A stretch of DNA of 64,000 nt from Herbaspirillum autotrophicum (GTDB lineage Bacteria > Pseudomonadota > Gammaproteobacteria > Burkholderiales > Burkholderiaceae_D). The DNA lies in contig NZ_LFLS01000006.1 in NCBI RefSeq assembly GCF_001189915.1, positions 62,001-126,000 on the forward strand, written 5' to 3'. Below the pieces are notes generated by a model, which saw nothing but the letters and a program-made list of their open reading frames with translations, did not search any database and was not told the origin of the DNA. Below are positions 1-9,316 of the stretch, in pieces (the stretch's first letter is position 1; every line of letters starts with the position of its first letter). Made by a program: the position numbers and the translations under genes.

Positions 1-257
1 TCATCCTGCTGGTGACCTTCCTGACTGGTTCCAACTTCAGCTATGAGGGCTGGGCCGGTCTGTTCACACATCAATGGTTCAAGATCGCTACCTTCGTCGC
101 ATTCATGGCGCTGTTTTATCACGCCTGGATCGGTGTTCGTGACATCTGGATGGACTACGTCAAACCAGCCGCTCTGCGTCTGGTACTGCAAGTTGCCACG
201 ATCCTGTGGCTGATCGGTTGCGCCGGATGGGCGGCGCAGATTCTGTGGAGAGTGTAA
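1..257 (+). CDS. sdhD: Succinate dehydrogenase membrane anchor subunit SdhD (C-terminal part)
   Basis: Membrane anchor of complex II, which passes electrons from succinate to ubiquinone in the inner membrane. Only the last 84 or so codons are in the window; the frame is open to the left edge, so the start lies outside. The visible part has two hydrophobic helices (FVAFMALFYHAWIG and the last 25 residues) and the sequence HAWIGVRDIWMDY, which fits the conserved H-x-x-x-G-x-x-x-x-x-x-D-Y haem/quinone region of SdhD. The stop lies 2 bp before the GTG start of sdhA, so this is the end of a normal sdhCDAB operon. The identification rests on both sequence and position. Confidence 0.93.
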   Translation, partial: ILLVTFLTGSNFSYEGWAGLFTHQWFKIATFVAFMALFYHAWIGVRDIWMDYVKPAALRLVLQVATILWLIGCAGWAAQILWRV

Positions 258-259
258 TC

Positions 260-2038
260 GTGGCTGCTATCAAATCCACAATCCCTACCCGCCGCTTTGA
301 TGCGGTCATCGTCGGCGCCGGCGGTTCCGGCATGCGTGCTTCGCTGCAACTGGCTGAAGCTGGTCTGAACGTCGCGGTGTTGTCCAAGGTTTTCCCGACC
401 CGTTCGCATACGGTTGCCGCGCAGGGCGGTATCGGTGCCTCGCTCGGCAATATGTCGGAAGATAACTGGTACTGGCACATGTTCGACACCGTCAAGGGTT
501 CGGACTATCTGGGTGACCAGGATGCCATCGAGTTCATGTGCCGTGAAGCGCCGAAGGCGGTTTACGAGCTGGAACACTTCGGCATGCCGTTTGACCGCAA
601 TCCCGATGGCACGATTTATCAGCGTCCGTTCGGCGGCCATACTGCCAACTTCGGCGAAAAGCCGGTGCAACGCGCCTGTGCTGCAGCCGACCGTACCGGT
701 CACGCACTGCTGCATACGCTGTATCAGCGCAACGTGCGCGCCAAGACGCATTTCTTTGTCGAGTGGATGGCAATCGACATCATCCGCGATCAGGAAGGTG
801 AAGTTCTGGGCGTGGTTGCGCTCGAAATGGAAACCGGCGAAGTGATGATGCTGCAAGCCAAGACTACCTTGTTCGCCACCGGCGGTGCAGGTCGTATCTG
901 GGCCGCATCGACCAATGCCTTCATCAATACCGGTGACGGTATGGGGATGGCGGCACGTGCCGGCTTGCCTTTGCAGGATATGGAATTCTGGCAGTTCCAC
1001 CCGACCGGTGTTGCCGGTGCCGGTGTGTTGATTACCGAAGGCGTGCGCGGCGAAGGCGGCATCCTGATCAACAGCAACGGTGAACGTTTCATGGAGCGCT
1101 ATGCGCCGACCCTGAAGGATCTGGCGCCACGCGATTTCGTGTCGCGTTCGATGGATCAGGAAATTAAGGAAGGTCGTGGCGTGGGTCCGCACAAGGATCA
1201 CGTGTTGCTGGATCTGCGTCACATTGGCGCCGAAACCATTCAGAAACGTCTGCCGTCGATTCTGGAAATCGCACACAAGTTCGCCAACGTCGATGCTACC
1301 AAGGAACCGATTCCGGTCGTTCCAACCATTCACTATCAAATGGGCGGTATTCCGACCAACGTGTATGGCCAGGTTGTGGCGCCGAAAAACGGTTCGCAAA
1401 AAGAAGTGGTGCAGGGCATGTACGCCATCGGCGAATGTGCTTGTGTATCGGTGCACGGCGCCAATCGTCTCGGTACCAATTCGCTGCTGGATCTGGTGGT
1501 GTTCGGTCGTGCTGCCGGCAATCACATTGTCGAAAGCAAGTTGCAGGATCGCAGCCACAAGCCGTTGCCGGCCGATGCTACCGATTTCGCGATGGAGCGT
1601 CTGGCACGTCTGGAAAACAGCACCGGTTCCGAGCGCGTGCAGGACGTGGCCAACACGATCCGCGCCACCATGCAGCACTACTGCGGCGTGTTCCGTACCG
1701 ACGAATTGCTGCAACAGGGCTACAAGGAAATCATGGAGCTCGATGAGCGCCGCAAACATGTTTCGTTCAAGGACAAGTCCAAGGTCTTCAACACAGCACG
1801 TGTAGAAGCACTGGAACTGGACAACCTGATCGAAACCGCCAAGGCCACCATCACTTCGGCTGCAGCGCGCAAGGAATCGCGCGGCGCGCACGCACATCGC
1901 GATTACGAACAGCGCGACGACGTCGAATGGCTCAAGCACACATTGTGGTATTCCGAGGGGAATCGTCTCGACTACAAGCCGGTCAACATGAAGCCGCTGA
2001 CTGTCGAAACGTTTAAACCTAAAGCACGTACTTTCTAA
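260..2038 (+). CDS. sdhA: Succinate dehydrogenase flavoprotein subunit SdhA
   Basis: Catalytic FAD subunit oxidising succinate to fumarate. I place the start at GTG 260: it is preceded by GGAG at 246-249, and the product (592 aa) then has the usual family length with only a short N-terminus before the dinucleotide fold. An upstream in-frame ATG at 206 would lie deep inside sdhD. Visible motifs are [10 protein letters not shown] (FAD fold), [10 protein letters not shown] with the histidine (about residue 50) that carries covalent [12 protein letters not shown] and RGEGGILIN in the dicarboxylate site, and the C-terminal KHTLWY region. It sits between sdhD and sdhB with gaps of 2 and 8 bp, so it is co-transcribed and probably translationally coupled. 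Confidence 0.97.
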   Translation: MAAIKSTIPTRRFDAVIVGAGGSGMRASLQLAEAGLNVAVLSKVFPTRSHTVAAQGGIGASLGNMSEDNWYWHMFDTVKGSDYLGDQDAIEFMCREAPKAVYELEHFGMPFDRNPDGTIYQRPFGGHTANFGEKPVQRACAAADRTGHALLHTLYQRNVRAKTHFFVEWMAIDIIRDQEGEVLGVVALEMETGEVMMLQAKTTLFATGGAGRIWAASTNAFINTGDGMGMAARAGLPLQDMEFWQFHPTGVAGAGVLITEGVRGEGGILINSNGERFMERYAPTLKDLAPRDFVSRSMDQEIKEGRGVGPHKDHVLLDLRHIGAETIQKRLPSILEIAHKFANVDATKEPIPVVPTIHYQMGGIPTNVYGQVVAPKNGSQKEVVQGMYAIGECACVSVHGANRLGTNSLLDLVVFGRAAGNHIVESKLQDRSHKPLPADATDFAMERLARLENSTGSERVQDVANTIRATMQHYCGVFRTDELLQQGYKEIMELDERRKHVSFKDKSKVFNTARVEALELDNLIETAKATITSAAARKESRGAHAHRDYEQRDDVEWLKHTLWYSEGNRLDYKPVNMKPLTVETFKPKARTF

Positions 2039-2046
2039 GAGGTCAG

Positions 2047-2760
2047 ATGATGACACGTACCCTGAAATTCAAAATTTATCGCTACGATCCGGACAAGGAC
2101 GACAAGCCGTACATGCAGGATCTGACCGTTGAGCTCAAGCCAACCGACAAGATGTTGCTGGATGCCTTGCAGCGCATCAAGTCCGACGTTGATGATTCAC
2201 TGGCGCTGCGTCGCTCGTGCCGTGAAGGCGTGTGCGGTTCCGACGCCATGAACATCAACGGCAAGAACGGTCTGGCATGCACCACCAACCTCAACGAACT
2301 GAGCGAGCCTATCGTACTCAAGCCGTTGCCAGGTTTGCCGGTGATCCGCGATCTGATCGTGGACATGACCAACTTCTTCAAGCAGTATGATTCAGTCAAG
2401 CCATACCTGATCAATAACAACATTCCGCCTGAAAAAGAGCGTCTGCAATCGCCCGAACAGCGCGAAGAGCTCGATGGTCTGTACGAGTGCATTCTGTGCG
2501 CCTGCTGCTCGACATCGTGCCCGTCGTTCTGGTGGAATCCGGACAAGTTCGTCGGTCCGGCCGGTTTGTTGCAAGCCTACCGCTTCATCGCCGACAGCCG
2601 CGACGAAGCCACCGGTGACCGTCTCGACAATCTGGAAGACCCATATCGTTTGTTCCGTTGCCGTTCGATCATGAACTGCGTCGATGTCTGCCCTAAGGGT
2701 CTGAACCCCAACAAGGCCATCGGCAAGATCAAGGAACTGATGGTGCGGCGCGCGATTTAA
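2047..2760 (+). CDS. sdhB: Succinate dehydrogenase iron-sulfur subunit SdhB
   Basis: Iron-sulfur subunit that carries electrons from SdhA flavin to the quinone site. The 237 aa product has the expected length. An N-terminal ferredoxin-like part carries the [2Fe-2S] cysteines ([12 protein letters not shown] and a later C in GLACTTN). The C-terminal part has [13 protein letters not shown] and [17 protein letters not shown] for the [4Fe-4S] and [3Fe-4S] clusters. Two ATG codons stand in tandem at 2047 and 2050; the ribosome site AGAGGT at 2038-2043 is better spaced from the second, so the true protein may be one residue shorter. Last gene of the sdh operon proper, with a hairpin region following it. 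Confidence 0.97.
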   Translation: MMTRTLKFKIYRYDPDKDDKPYMQDLTVELKPTDKMLLDALQRIKSDVDDSLALRRSCREGVCGSDAMNINGKNGLACTTNLNELSEPIVLKPLPGLPVIRDLIVDMTNFFKQYDSVKPYLINNNIPPEKERLQSPEQREELDGLYECILCACCSTSCPSFWWNPDKFVGPAGLLQAYRFIADSRDEATGDRLDNLEDPYRLFRCRSIMNCVDVCPKGLNPNKAIGKIKELMVRRAI

Positions 2761-2772
2761 GCCGTATCCTGC

Positions 2773-2819
2773 GCGGGAGCCCGGTGCTCCCGCCGTCTGC
2801 CTGCCAGCTGGCGGGCAGT
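2773..2819 (+). promoter_or_regulatory. Two tandem hairpins between sdhB and sdhE
   Basis: The first hairpin is a perfect 8 bp stem, GCGGGAGC (2773-2780) and GCTCCCGC (2786-2793), with a 5 nt loop. The second, 2798-2819, is an almost perfect 22 nt palindrome centred on CCAGCTGG with one T:G position. Neither is followed by a run of T, so they are not classical intrinsic terminators. They may protect or process the sdh mRNA, or attenuate read-through into sdhE and gltA. The structures are seen; the role is inferred. Confidence 0.5.
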
Positions 2820-2858
2820 GATTTTCAAGTCTGTATCTTGTAGAAGTGAATTGAATCC

Positions 2859-3128
2859 ATGTCCCTGAACCATCAAGACGATCCGGCTAAACGAGCCCGC
2901 CTGCGCTGGCGTGCGCGTCGTGGTTTGCTGGAAAACGATCTGATCCTGACGCGCTTCCTCGATGCCAATGAAGCCGCCATGACGGACGATGAGGTCGATG
3001 CGTTCTCGCGCCTGATGGATTTGCCGGACAATGACCTGATGGATTTGCTCCTTGTCCGCAAAGAACCTGAAGCAGCAGTAGACTTGCCTCAAGTCCACGC
3101 CTTGCTGAAAAAATTGCGTATTGCCTGA
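2859..3128 (+). CDS. sdhE: FAD assembly factor SdhE
   Basis: Small cytoplasmic factor that assists covalent attachment of FAD to SdhA. The 89 aa product fits the SdhE/YgfY family in length. It carries the family motif R-G-x-x-E in the form RRGLLENDLIL near residues 21-31, followed by the acidic helix-rich region MTDDEVDAFSRLMDLPDNDLMDLL. The gene is about 100 bp downstream of sdhB and 107 bp upstream of gltA, as is common in Burkholderiales, and this supports the role directly. Confidence 0.92.
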   Translation: MSLNHQDDPAKRARLRWRARRGLLENDLILTRFLDANEAAMTDDEVDAFSRLMDLPDNDLMDLLLVRKEPEAAVDLPQVHALLKKLRIA

Positions 3129-3235
3129 TCACGCTTCGGTCAGCATTTGTTCAAACGCAACCCGTGTTGTGTACTTTAAGCGGTTGGTTTGCGATTTTTG
3201 TTTAACGATTCATCATCTCAGCTGAAGGAATAGCT

Positions 3236-4540
3236 ATGCCCACCTCCGATATAAAAGCGACCTTGTCGTTTTCCGACGGTACTCCATCCCTGGATTTCCC
3301 GGTCTACAAGGGCACCATTGGCCCGGACGTCATCGATATCCGCAAGTTGTATGGTGCTACCGGCAAGTTCACGTATGACCCGGGCTTCATGTCGACTGCC
3401 GCGTGCAATTCCTCGATCACCTATATCGACGGCGACAAGGGCGAGCTGCTGTACCGCGGCTACCCGATCGAACAACTGGCGGTCAATTGCGACTTCCTGG
3501 AAACCTGCTACCTGCTGTTGCACGGCGAACTGCCGAATGCAAAGCAAAAGGAAGACTTCGTCGGCACCGTGACCCAGCACACCATGGTCCACGAGCAGAT
3601 GAACTTCTTCTTCCGCGGTTTCCGTCGTGACGCCCATCCGATGGCCGTACTGACCGGTTCGGTCGGCGCGTTGTCGGCGTTCTATCATGACTCGCTGGAC
3701 ATCAGCAATCCGGTGCACCGTGACGTGTCGGCGATCCGCATGATTGCCAAGCTGCCGACGCTGGTGGCGATGGCATACAAGTACAACATCGGTCAGCCGT
3801 TCGTGTATCCGCGCAACGACCTGTCGTACAGCGCCAATTTCATGCGCATGATGTTCGCCAATCCGTGCGAAGAGTACAAGGTCAACGAAGTGCTGGTCCG
3901 CGCGCTGGACCGCATTCTGATCCTGCATGCCGATCACGAGCAAAATGCATCGACTTCGACCGTGCGTCTGGCCGGCTCGTCGGGCGCCAATCCGTTTGCA
4001 TGTATCGCAGCCGGTATTGCCTGCCTGTGGGGTCCTGCTCACGGCGGCGCCAATGAAGCTGCATTGACGATGCTGGAACAGATCGGTTCGGTCGACAAGA
4101 TTCCTGAGTTCATCAAGCAGGTCAAGGACAAGAACTCCGGCGTCAAGCTGATGGGCTTCGGTCACCGCGTCTACAAGAACTACGATCCACGCGCCAAGCT
4201 GATGCGTGAAACCTGCTACGAAGTGCTGAACGAACTCGGTCTGCATGACGATCCATTGTTCAAGCTGGCAATGGCATTGGAAAAGATTGCGCTGGAAGAC
4301 GACTACTTCGTGTCCCGCAAGCTGTATCCGAACGTCGACTTCTACTCCGGTATCGTGCAACGTGCACTGGGCATCCCGACTTCGATGTTCACCTGCATCT
4401 TCGCAATGGCGCGCACCGTCGGCTGGATTGCGCAATGGAATGAAATGATTTCCGATCCAGAGCAAAAAATCGGTCGTCCACGTCAATTGTTCGTCGGTTC
4501 GCCAAAGCGTGACGTTGTTGCCATCGACAAGCGCGGCTGA
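3236..4540 (+). CDS. gltA: Citrate synthase GltA
   Basis: Condenses acetyl-CoA and oxaloacetate to citrate, the entry step of the TCA cycle. The product is 434 aa, as expected for the hexameric, NADH-sensitive type found in Gram-negative bacteria. Conserved stretches include [16 protein letters not shown] and [12 protein letters not shown] near the N-terminus, the catalytic histidine regions ([13 protein letters not shown] and [12 protein letters not shown]), and [16 protein letters not shown]. The start at 3236 follows the ribosome site GAAGGAA. It ends in a strong intrinsic terminator and so closes the sdh-gltA unit. Confidence 0.97.
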   Translation: MPTSDIKATLSFSDGTPSLDFPVYKGTIGPDVIDIRKLYGATGKFTYDPGFMSTAACNSSITYIDGDKGELLYRGYPIEQLAVNCDFLETCYLLLHGELPNAKQKEDFVGTVTQHTMVHEQMNFFFRGFRRDAHPMAVLTGSVGALSAFYHDSLDISNPVHRDVSAIRMIAKLPTLVAMAYKYNIGQPFVYPRNDLSYSANFMRMMFANPCEEYKVNEVLVRALDRILILHADHEQNASTSTVRLAGSSGANPFACIAAGIACLWGPAHGGANEAALTMLEQIGSVDKIPEFIKQVKDKNSGVKLMGFGHRVYKNYDPRAKLMRETCYEVLNELGLHDDPLFKLAMALEKIALEDDYFVSRKLYPNVDFYSGIVQRALGIPTSMFTCIFAMARTVGWIAQWNEMISDPEQKIGRPRQLFVGSPKRDVVAIDKRG

Positions 4541-4588
4541 TTAGCAAGTCATGAACAAGCGGCAGGGCAACTGACGCTGTTTGTTCCC

Positions 4589-4627
4589 AAAAACGATCTG
4601 TTCACTTCGGTGCCCAGATCGTTTTTT
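4589..4627 (+). terminator. Intrinsic terminator after gltA
   Basis: Stem AAAAACGATCTG (4589-4600) pairs with CAGATCGTTTTT across a 14 nt loop, and ends in a run of six T. Stem and T-run are complete and lie 48 bp after the gltA stop, so this should stop transcription before the sucA leader. Confidence 0.88.
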
Positions 4628-4846
4628 ATGTCCGTTTTGCATCACGCCGGGCGGCAGTTGTTGCGCGCCGGCGGATGTCCGGAGACGGTGTGGTTTGCTG
4701 CGTGTGCGTGGTGTTGCGTGCCATTTGAAGCGGGAAGGTGGATGTTATATGTGTGTTGCCGAATGTTGCAGAGCGGCGCACAAGATGGCAAGGCATCAAC
4801 AAATCAAAAAAACAGCGATTCCCTAAATTTATTATGGATATACGGC

Positions 4847-4852
4847 TATAAT
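4847..4852 (+). promoter_or_regulatory. Candidate -10 box for the sucA operon
   Basis: A perfect TATAAT lies about 45 bp upstream of the structured sucA leader, in the 464 bp gap between gltA and sucA. At the expected distance upstream I see only a weak TAAATT as -35, so the promoter may need an activator, or the box may be chance in an AT-rich stretch. No protein-coding gene is convincing in this gap: the open frames there have odd composition and overlap the RNA element. Confidence 0.4.
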
Positions 4853-4889
4853 CGCGGCTATGCTGGCTGGATAAATAATATTTTTCAGG

Positions 4890-5004
4890 TAGACATGGTC
4901 CTTCCCCACAACTTGATGTGCAATCCGCTAACCGGTCAGGCCGTGTCGCGGAAGGTTAGATTAACCCGCTAATCTCGCGAAACGCGAAGACAGGTGAGCA
5001 AGAC
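4890..5004 (+). ncRNA. sucA leader RNA, candidate member of the Burkholderiales sucA RNA motif
   Basis: The 5' UTR of sucA can fold into a compact structure: CCTTCC (4900-4905) pairs with GGAAGG (4950-4955), enclosing CCGC/GCGG pairing and the loop AACCGGTCAGG. Then follow an inverted repeat GATTA/TAATC and the hairpin CGCG-AAA-CGCG just before the ribosome site GGTGAG (4993-4998). A conserved cis-regulatory RNA named sucA is described upstream of sucA in Burkholderiales (known family, ligand not established as far as I recall). Position, order and overlap with the ribosome site fit that family. I could not run a covariance search, so membership is inferred. Confidence 0.68.
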
Positions 5005-7869
5005 ATGACGCAACTTTACGAGCAATACAACTCGAATTCCTACCTTTTTGGTAGCAATGCGCCGTACTTGGAAGAATTGTACGAAGCGTATCTCAACAAC
5101 CCCGGTTCTGTTTCTGACAATTGGCGTGCTTATTTCGACGCGGTACAACACGTGCCTGCTGCCGATGGCTCCAATCGTCCTGACGTCGCCCACGCGCCCG
5201 TCATTGCCTCCTTTGCAGAACGCGCCAAACAAGGCCCGATCCGCACCGTGGTGGCATCCGCCGACACTGAAATGGGCCGCAAACGCGTCGCCGCCACCCA
5301 ATTGATCGCCAGCTATCGCGATCTTGGTTCGCGCTTCGCCAATCTGGATCCGCTGCAACGTCAGGAGCGTCCAAGCATTCCTGAACTGGAACCAAGCTTT
5401 TACGGTTTCAGCGATGCCGACATGGACATCGTGTTCAACATCAGCAATACCTATTTCGGCCAGGAAACAGCATCGCTGCGCGATCTGCTCAATGCGCTGC
5501 GCGAAACCTACTGCCGGTCGATCGGCGCCGAGTTCATGTACATCAGCGATCCGGCAGAAGTGCGCTGGATGCAGGAACGTCTGGAACCGACCCGCGCGGT
5601 GCCGAATTTCTCGTCGGAAAAGAAAAAGCATATTCTCGACCGCCTGACTGCGGCGGAAGGTCTGGAGCGCTACCTCCACACCAAGTACGTTGGTCAAAAG
5701 CGTTTCTCGCTGGAAGGCGGCGAAAGCTTCATCGCCTCGCTCGACGAAACCATCCAGCGCGCCGGCGAAAAGGGCGTGCAGGAAATCGTCATCGGCATGG
5801 CCCACCGCGGTCGTCTGAACGTGCTGGTCAACACGCTGGGCAAGACTCCGCAAGAACTGTTCTCCGAGTTCGAAGGTCATCACGCTGACGATTTGCCAGC
5901 CGGCGACGTCAAGTATCACCAAGGTTTCTCGTCCGACATCAGCACTCCGGGCGGTCCGGTTCACTTGTCCCTGGCATTCAATCCGTCCCACCTGGAAATC
6001 GTCAACCCGGTGGTTGAAGGTTCGGTCAAGGCGCGTATGGATCGCCGCGGCGACAAGGATGGTTCGCAAGTGCTGCCGATTCTGGTGCACGGCGATGCCG
6101 CGTTCGCCGGTCAGGGCGTGGTCATGGAAACGCTGAATCTGGCGCAGACCCGTGGTTACGGTACTGGCGGCACGGTGCACATCGTTATCAACAACCAGAT
6201 CGGTTTCACTACTTCCGATCCGCGCGATTCCCGTTCCACGCTGTACTGCTCGGACGTGGTCAAGATGATTGAAGCACCGGTGCTGCACGTCAACGGCGAT
6301 GATCCGGAAGCCGTCGTATTCGCAACCCAGATCGCTGTCGACTACCGCATGCAGTTCAAGAAGGATATCGTGGTTGATATCATCTGCTTCCGCAAGCTGG
6401 GTCACAACGAGCAAGATACACCGGCGCTGACACAGCCGCTGATGTACAAGAAGATCGCACAACATCCTGGTACCCGCCGTCTGTACGCTGACAAGCTGTC
6501 GGCACAAGGCACGATCCCGGCCGAAGGCGGCGACGCCATGGTCAAGGCCTATCGCGATGCGATGGACGCCGGCAAGCATACTGTTGATCCGGTCATCACC
6601 AACTTCAAGAGCAAGTACGCGGTCGACTGGCTGCCATTCCTCAACCGCAAGTGGACTGACGCTGCCGATACCGCAGTGCCGCTGGCTGAACTGAAGCGTC
6701 TGGCAACCCGCATCACCACGATTCCGGAAGGCTTCAAGGCGCACGCACTGGTAGAGAAGGTCATCAATGACCGCGCTACCATGGGTCGCGGCGAACTGAA
6801 TCTGGACTGGGGCATGGGCGAACATCTGGCCTACGCTTCGCTGGTCGCCTCCGGTTACGCCATCCGCCTGACCGGTCAGGATGCCGGCCGCGGTACCTTT
6901 GTTCACCGTCATGCCGTGTTGCATGATCAGAACCGTGAACGTTGGGATGCAGGTACTTACATTCCGCTGCAAAACGTGGCCGAAACCCAATCGCCATTCA
7001 CCGTGATTGACTCGGTGTTGTCGGAAGAAGCAGTGCTCGGTTTCGAGTACGGTTATTCGACTGCAGAGCCGAACACGCTGACCATCTGGGAAGCTCAGTT
7101 CGGTGACTTCGCCAACGGCGCGCAAGTCGTGATCGACCAATTCATCAGCTCCGGCGAAGTGAAGTGGGGTCGCGCTTCGGGTCTGGTGCTGATGCTGCCG
7201 CACGGTTACGAAGGCCAGGGTCCGGAGCACTCGTCGGCACGTCTGGAGCGTTATCTGCAACTGTGCGCAGACAACAACATGCAAGTCGTCCAGCCAACCA
7301 CTGCAGCGCAGATTTTCCATCTGCTGCGTCGTCAGATGATTCGCCTGTTCCGCAAGCCGCTGATCATCATGACACCGAAGTCGTTGCTGCGTAACAAGGA
7401 TGCCGGTTCGCCGTTGTCCGATCTGGCCAAGGGTTCGTTCCAGACTGTCATCCCGGAACAGGATGACAAGATCGATCCGAAGAAGGTCAAGCGCGTGGTA
7501 GCCTGCTCCGGCAAGGTGTATTACGACCTGGTCAACGCCCGCAAGGAACGTGGTCAGAACGATACCGCCATCATTCGTCTGGAACAGTTGTATCCGTTCC
7601 CGCACAAGGCGTTTGCTGCTGCGCTCAAGCAATTCCCGAATTTCTCGGAATTGGTCTGGGCGCAAGATGAGCCGCAAAACCAGGGTGCATGGCTGCAGAT
7701 TCAGCACAACATTTTTGAAAACCTGACTGACGGTCAAAAGCTTGCTTATGCAGGTCGTCCAGCCAGCGCATCGCCAGCTGTCGGTTACTACGACAAGCAC
7801 TATGCGCAACAAAAAGCGCTGATCGACACCGCATTTTCCAAGCTCAAGGGCTTTGTCCTGACCAAATAA
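5005..7869 (+). CDS. sucA: 2-oxoglutarate dehydrogenase E1 component
   Basis: Thiamine diphosphate-dependent E1 subunit that decarboxylates 2-oxoglutarate and transfers the succinyl group to the lipoyl arm of E2. The 954 aa length fits SucA/OdhA. Seen: the N-terminal helix region with FGSNAPYLEELYEAYL, used to bind E2; the catalytic core GMAHRGRLNVLVN; FNPSHLEIVNPVVEG; the ThDP motif GDAAFAGQGVVMETL and NNQIGFTTSDP; and the C-terminal transketolase-like part LMLPHGYEGQGPEHSSARLE. First gene of sucA-sucB-lpdA, preceded by a long structured leader. Confidence 0.97.
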   Translation: MTQLYEQYNSNSYLFGSNAPYLEELYEAYLNNPGSVSDNWRAYFDAVQHVPAADGSNRPDVAHAPVIASFAERAKQGPIRTVVASADTEMGRKRVAATQLIASYRDLGSRFANLDPLQRQERPSIPELEPSFYGFSDADMDIVFNISNTYFGQETASLRDLLNALRETYCRSIGAEFMYISDPAEVRWMQERLEPTRAVPNFSSEKKKHILDRLTAAEGLERYLHTKYVGQKRFSLEGGESFIASLDETIQRAGEKGVQEIVIGMAHRGRLNVLVNTLGKTPQELFSEFEGHHADDLPAGDVKYHQGFSSDISTPGGPVHLSLAFNPSHLEIVNPVVEGSVKARMDRRGDKDGSQVLPILVHGDAAFAGQGVVMETLNLAQTRGYGTGGTVHIVINNQIGFTTSDPRDSRSTLYCSDVVKMIEAPVLHVNGDDPEAVVFATQIAVDYRMQFKKDIVVDIICFRKLGHNEQDTPALTQPLMYKKIAQHPGTRRLYADKLSAQGTIPAEGGDAMVKAYRDAMDAGKHTVDPVITNFKSKYAVDWLPFLNRKWTDAADTAVPLAELKRLATRITTIPEGFKAHALVEKVINDRATMGRGELNLDWGMGEHLAYASLVASGYAIRLTGQDAGRGTFVHRHAVLHDQNRERWDAGTYIPLQNVAETQSPFTVIDSVLSEEAVLGFEYGYSTAEPNTLTIWEAQFGDFANGAQVVIDQFISSGEVKWGRASGLVLMLPHGYEGQGPEHSSARLERYLQLCADNNMQVVQPTTAAQIFHLLRRQMIRLFRKPLIIMTPKSLLRNKDAGSPLSDLAKGSFQTVIPEQDDKIDPKKVKRVVACSGKVYYDLVNARKERGQNDTAIIRLEQLYPFPHKAFAAALKQFPNFSELVWAQDEPQNQGAWLQIQHNIFENLTDGQKLAYAGRPASASPAVGYYDKHYAQQKALIDTAFSKLKGFVLTK

Positions 7870-7957
7870 TCAGGCTCATATAATCAGCTGTCAGGCGCGC
7901 AGTGCTGGGGCATTGCGCGCCGATGCTACAAGCGAATAAACCGAATCGGAGAGTTAC

Positions 7958-9205
7958 ATGGCACAAATCGAAGTAAAAGTCCCGCAATTATCAGAATCCG
8001 TTGCTGAAGCAACCCTGTTGCAGTGGCACAAAAAAGTGGGCGAAGCAGTTACACGCGATGAAAACCTGATCGACGTTGAAACTGACAAAGTGGTACTGGA
8101 ATTGCCCGCCCCTGACAGTGGCGTGATCGTACAAATCATCCGCGCTGACGGCGCCACCGTGGTGGCCGGCGAAGTGATCGCGATTCTCGATACCGACGCC
8201 TCGGCCCAGGTCAGCCCGCTGGAAGTCAAGGCTGCACCAGCACCGCAACAAACCAATGAGCCGACTCCGGTTGCTGCTCCTGAACTGGCCGACAAATCCA
8301 ACGTCGCCATGCCTGCTGCTGCCAAGCTGCTGGCCGACAACAACATGTCGACCGCGCAAGTTGCAGGTACTGGTAAAGATGGTCGCGTCACCAAGGGCGA
8401 TGTGCTGGGTGCGTTGAGCGCACCGAAGGCTGCACCAGCTCCGGCAGCCGCTGCCAAGCCGGCATTGCAGGCAGTTGCTGCACCGGGCAAGCCAAGCCTG
8501 GAAAACCGCCCTGAAGAGCGCGTGCCGATGAGCCGTCTGCGCGCACGCGTGGCCGAGCGTCTGCTGCAATCGCAGGCAACCAACGCGATTCTGACGACCT
8601 TCAATGAAATCAACATGCAGCCGGTCATCGACCTGCGCAACAAGTACAAAGACAAATTCGAGAAAGAGCATGGCGTCAAGCTGGGCTTCATGTCGTTCTT
8701 CGTCAAGGCAGTGGTTGCCGCATTGAAGAAGTACCCGATTGTGAATGCGTCGGTTGACGGCAACGATATCGTCTACCACGGTTACTTCGACGTCGGCGTC
8801 GCCGTCGGTTCGCCACGTGGTCTGGTGGTGCCGGTGTTGCGTGATGCGGATCAAATGTCGATTGCCGATATCGAAAAGAAGATTGTCGAATTCGGTCAAA
8901 AGGCCAAGGACGGCAAGTTGTCGATCGAAGAAATGACCGGCGGTACCTTCACCGTTTCCAACGGCGGCACTTTCGGTTCGATGCTGTCGACACCGATCAT
9001 CAACCCGCCGCAATCGGCAATTCTGGGTATTCATGCCACCAAGGATCGCGCCGTGGTTGAAAACGGTCAGGTCGTGGTACGTCCGATGAACTACTTTGCA
9101 CTGTCCTACGATCACCGCATCATCGATGGTCGCGAAGCAGTGTTGAGTCTGGTTGCCATCAAGGACGCGCTGGAAGATCCGGCCCGCCTGTTGCTGGACC
9201 TCTAA
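7958..9205 (+). CDS. sucB: Dihydrolipoyllysine succinyltransferase, E2 of 2-oxoglutarate dehydrogenase
   Basis: E2 core of the 2-oxoglutarate dehydrogenase complex, which transfers the succinyl group from lipoate to CoA. The 415 aa protein has one N-terminal lipoyl domain with the lipoylated lysine in VETDKVVLE (about K44). A proline/alanine linker follows, then a peripheral subunit-binding domain near residues 108-148 ([20 protein letters not shown]), a second linker, and the catalytic acyltransferase domain. The latter holds [19 protein letters not shown] and the active-site histidine in [13 protein letters not shown]. It starts 88 bp after sucA with ribosome site GGAGAG. Confidence 0.97.
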   Translation: MAQIEVKVPQLSESVAEATLLQWHKKVGEAVTRDENLIDVETDKVVLELPAPDSGVIVQIIRADGATVVAGEVIAILDTDASAQVSPLEVKAAPAPQQTNEPTPVAAPELADKSNVAMPAAAKLLADNNMSTAQVAGTGKDGRVTKGDVLGALSAPKAAPAPAAAAKPALQAVAAPGKPSLENRPEERVPMSRLRARVAERLLQSQATNAILTTFNEINMQPVIDLRNKYKDKFEKEHGVKLGFMSFFVKAVVAALKKYPIVNASVDGNDIVYHGYFDVGVAVGSPRGLVVPVLRDADQMSIADIEKKIVEFGQKAKDGKLSIEEMTGGTFTVSNGGTFGSMLSTPIINPPQSAILGIHATKDRAVVENGQVVVRPMNYFALSYDHRIIDGREAVLSLVAIKDALEDPARLLLDL

Positions 9206-9216
9206 TCGGACCGCAG

Positions 9217-9269
9217 GGCGCAGGAGACGCATGGGGCGCAATCGTCCCCTGACCATCCTGCGCCTTTTT
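9217..9269 (+). terminator. Terminator-like hairpin between sucB and lpdA
   Basis: GGCGCAGGA (9217-9225) pairs with TCCTGCGCC (9256-9264), and the loop contains a further GGGG/CCCC pairing. Five T follow at 9265-9269. It has the form of an intrinsic terminator inside what should be one operon, so it may set lower expression of lpdA or act as a processing site. A further GC-rich hairpin (about 9277-9296) precedes the lpdA ribosome site. Confidence 0.6.
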
Positions 9270-9316
9270 GCATTTTGCGCGCGCACCGGGTGCGCGGCAC
9301 AAATTAGGAAAAAATC

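Noticed and set aside
155-2056. A 633-codon open frame antisense to sdhA, and similar very long antisense frames (4969-7812, 7991-10870, 3218-4486)
   Set aside because: They mirror genes of certain identity; composition is rich in His, Gln and Arg as expected for reverse frames of GC-rich codons. No motif is visible.
4610-4972. A 120-codon frame between gltA and sucA
   Set aside because: It starts within the gltA terminator, is rich in Cys and Trp, and overlaps the sucA leader RNA.
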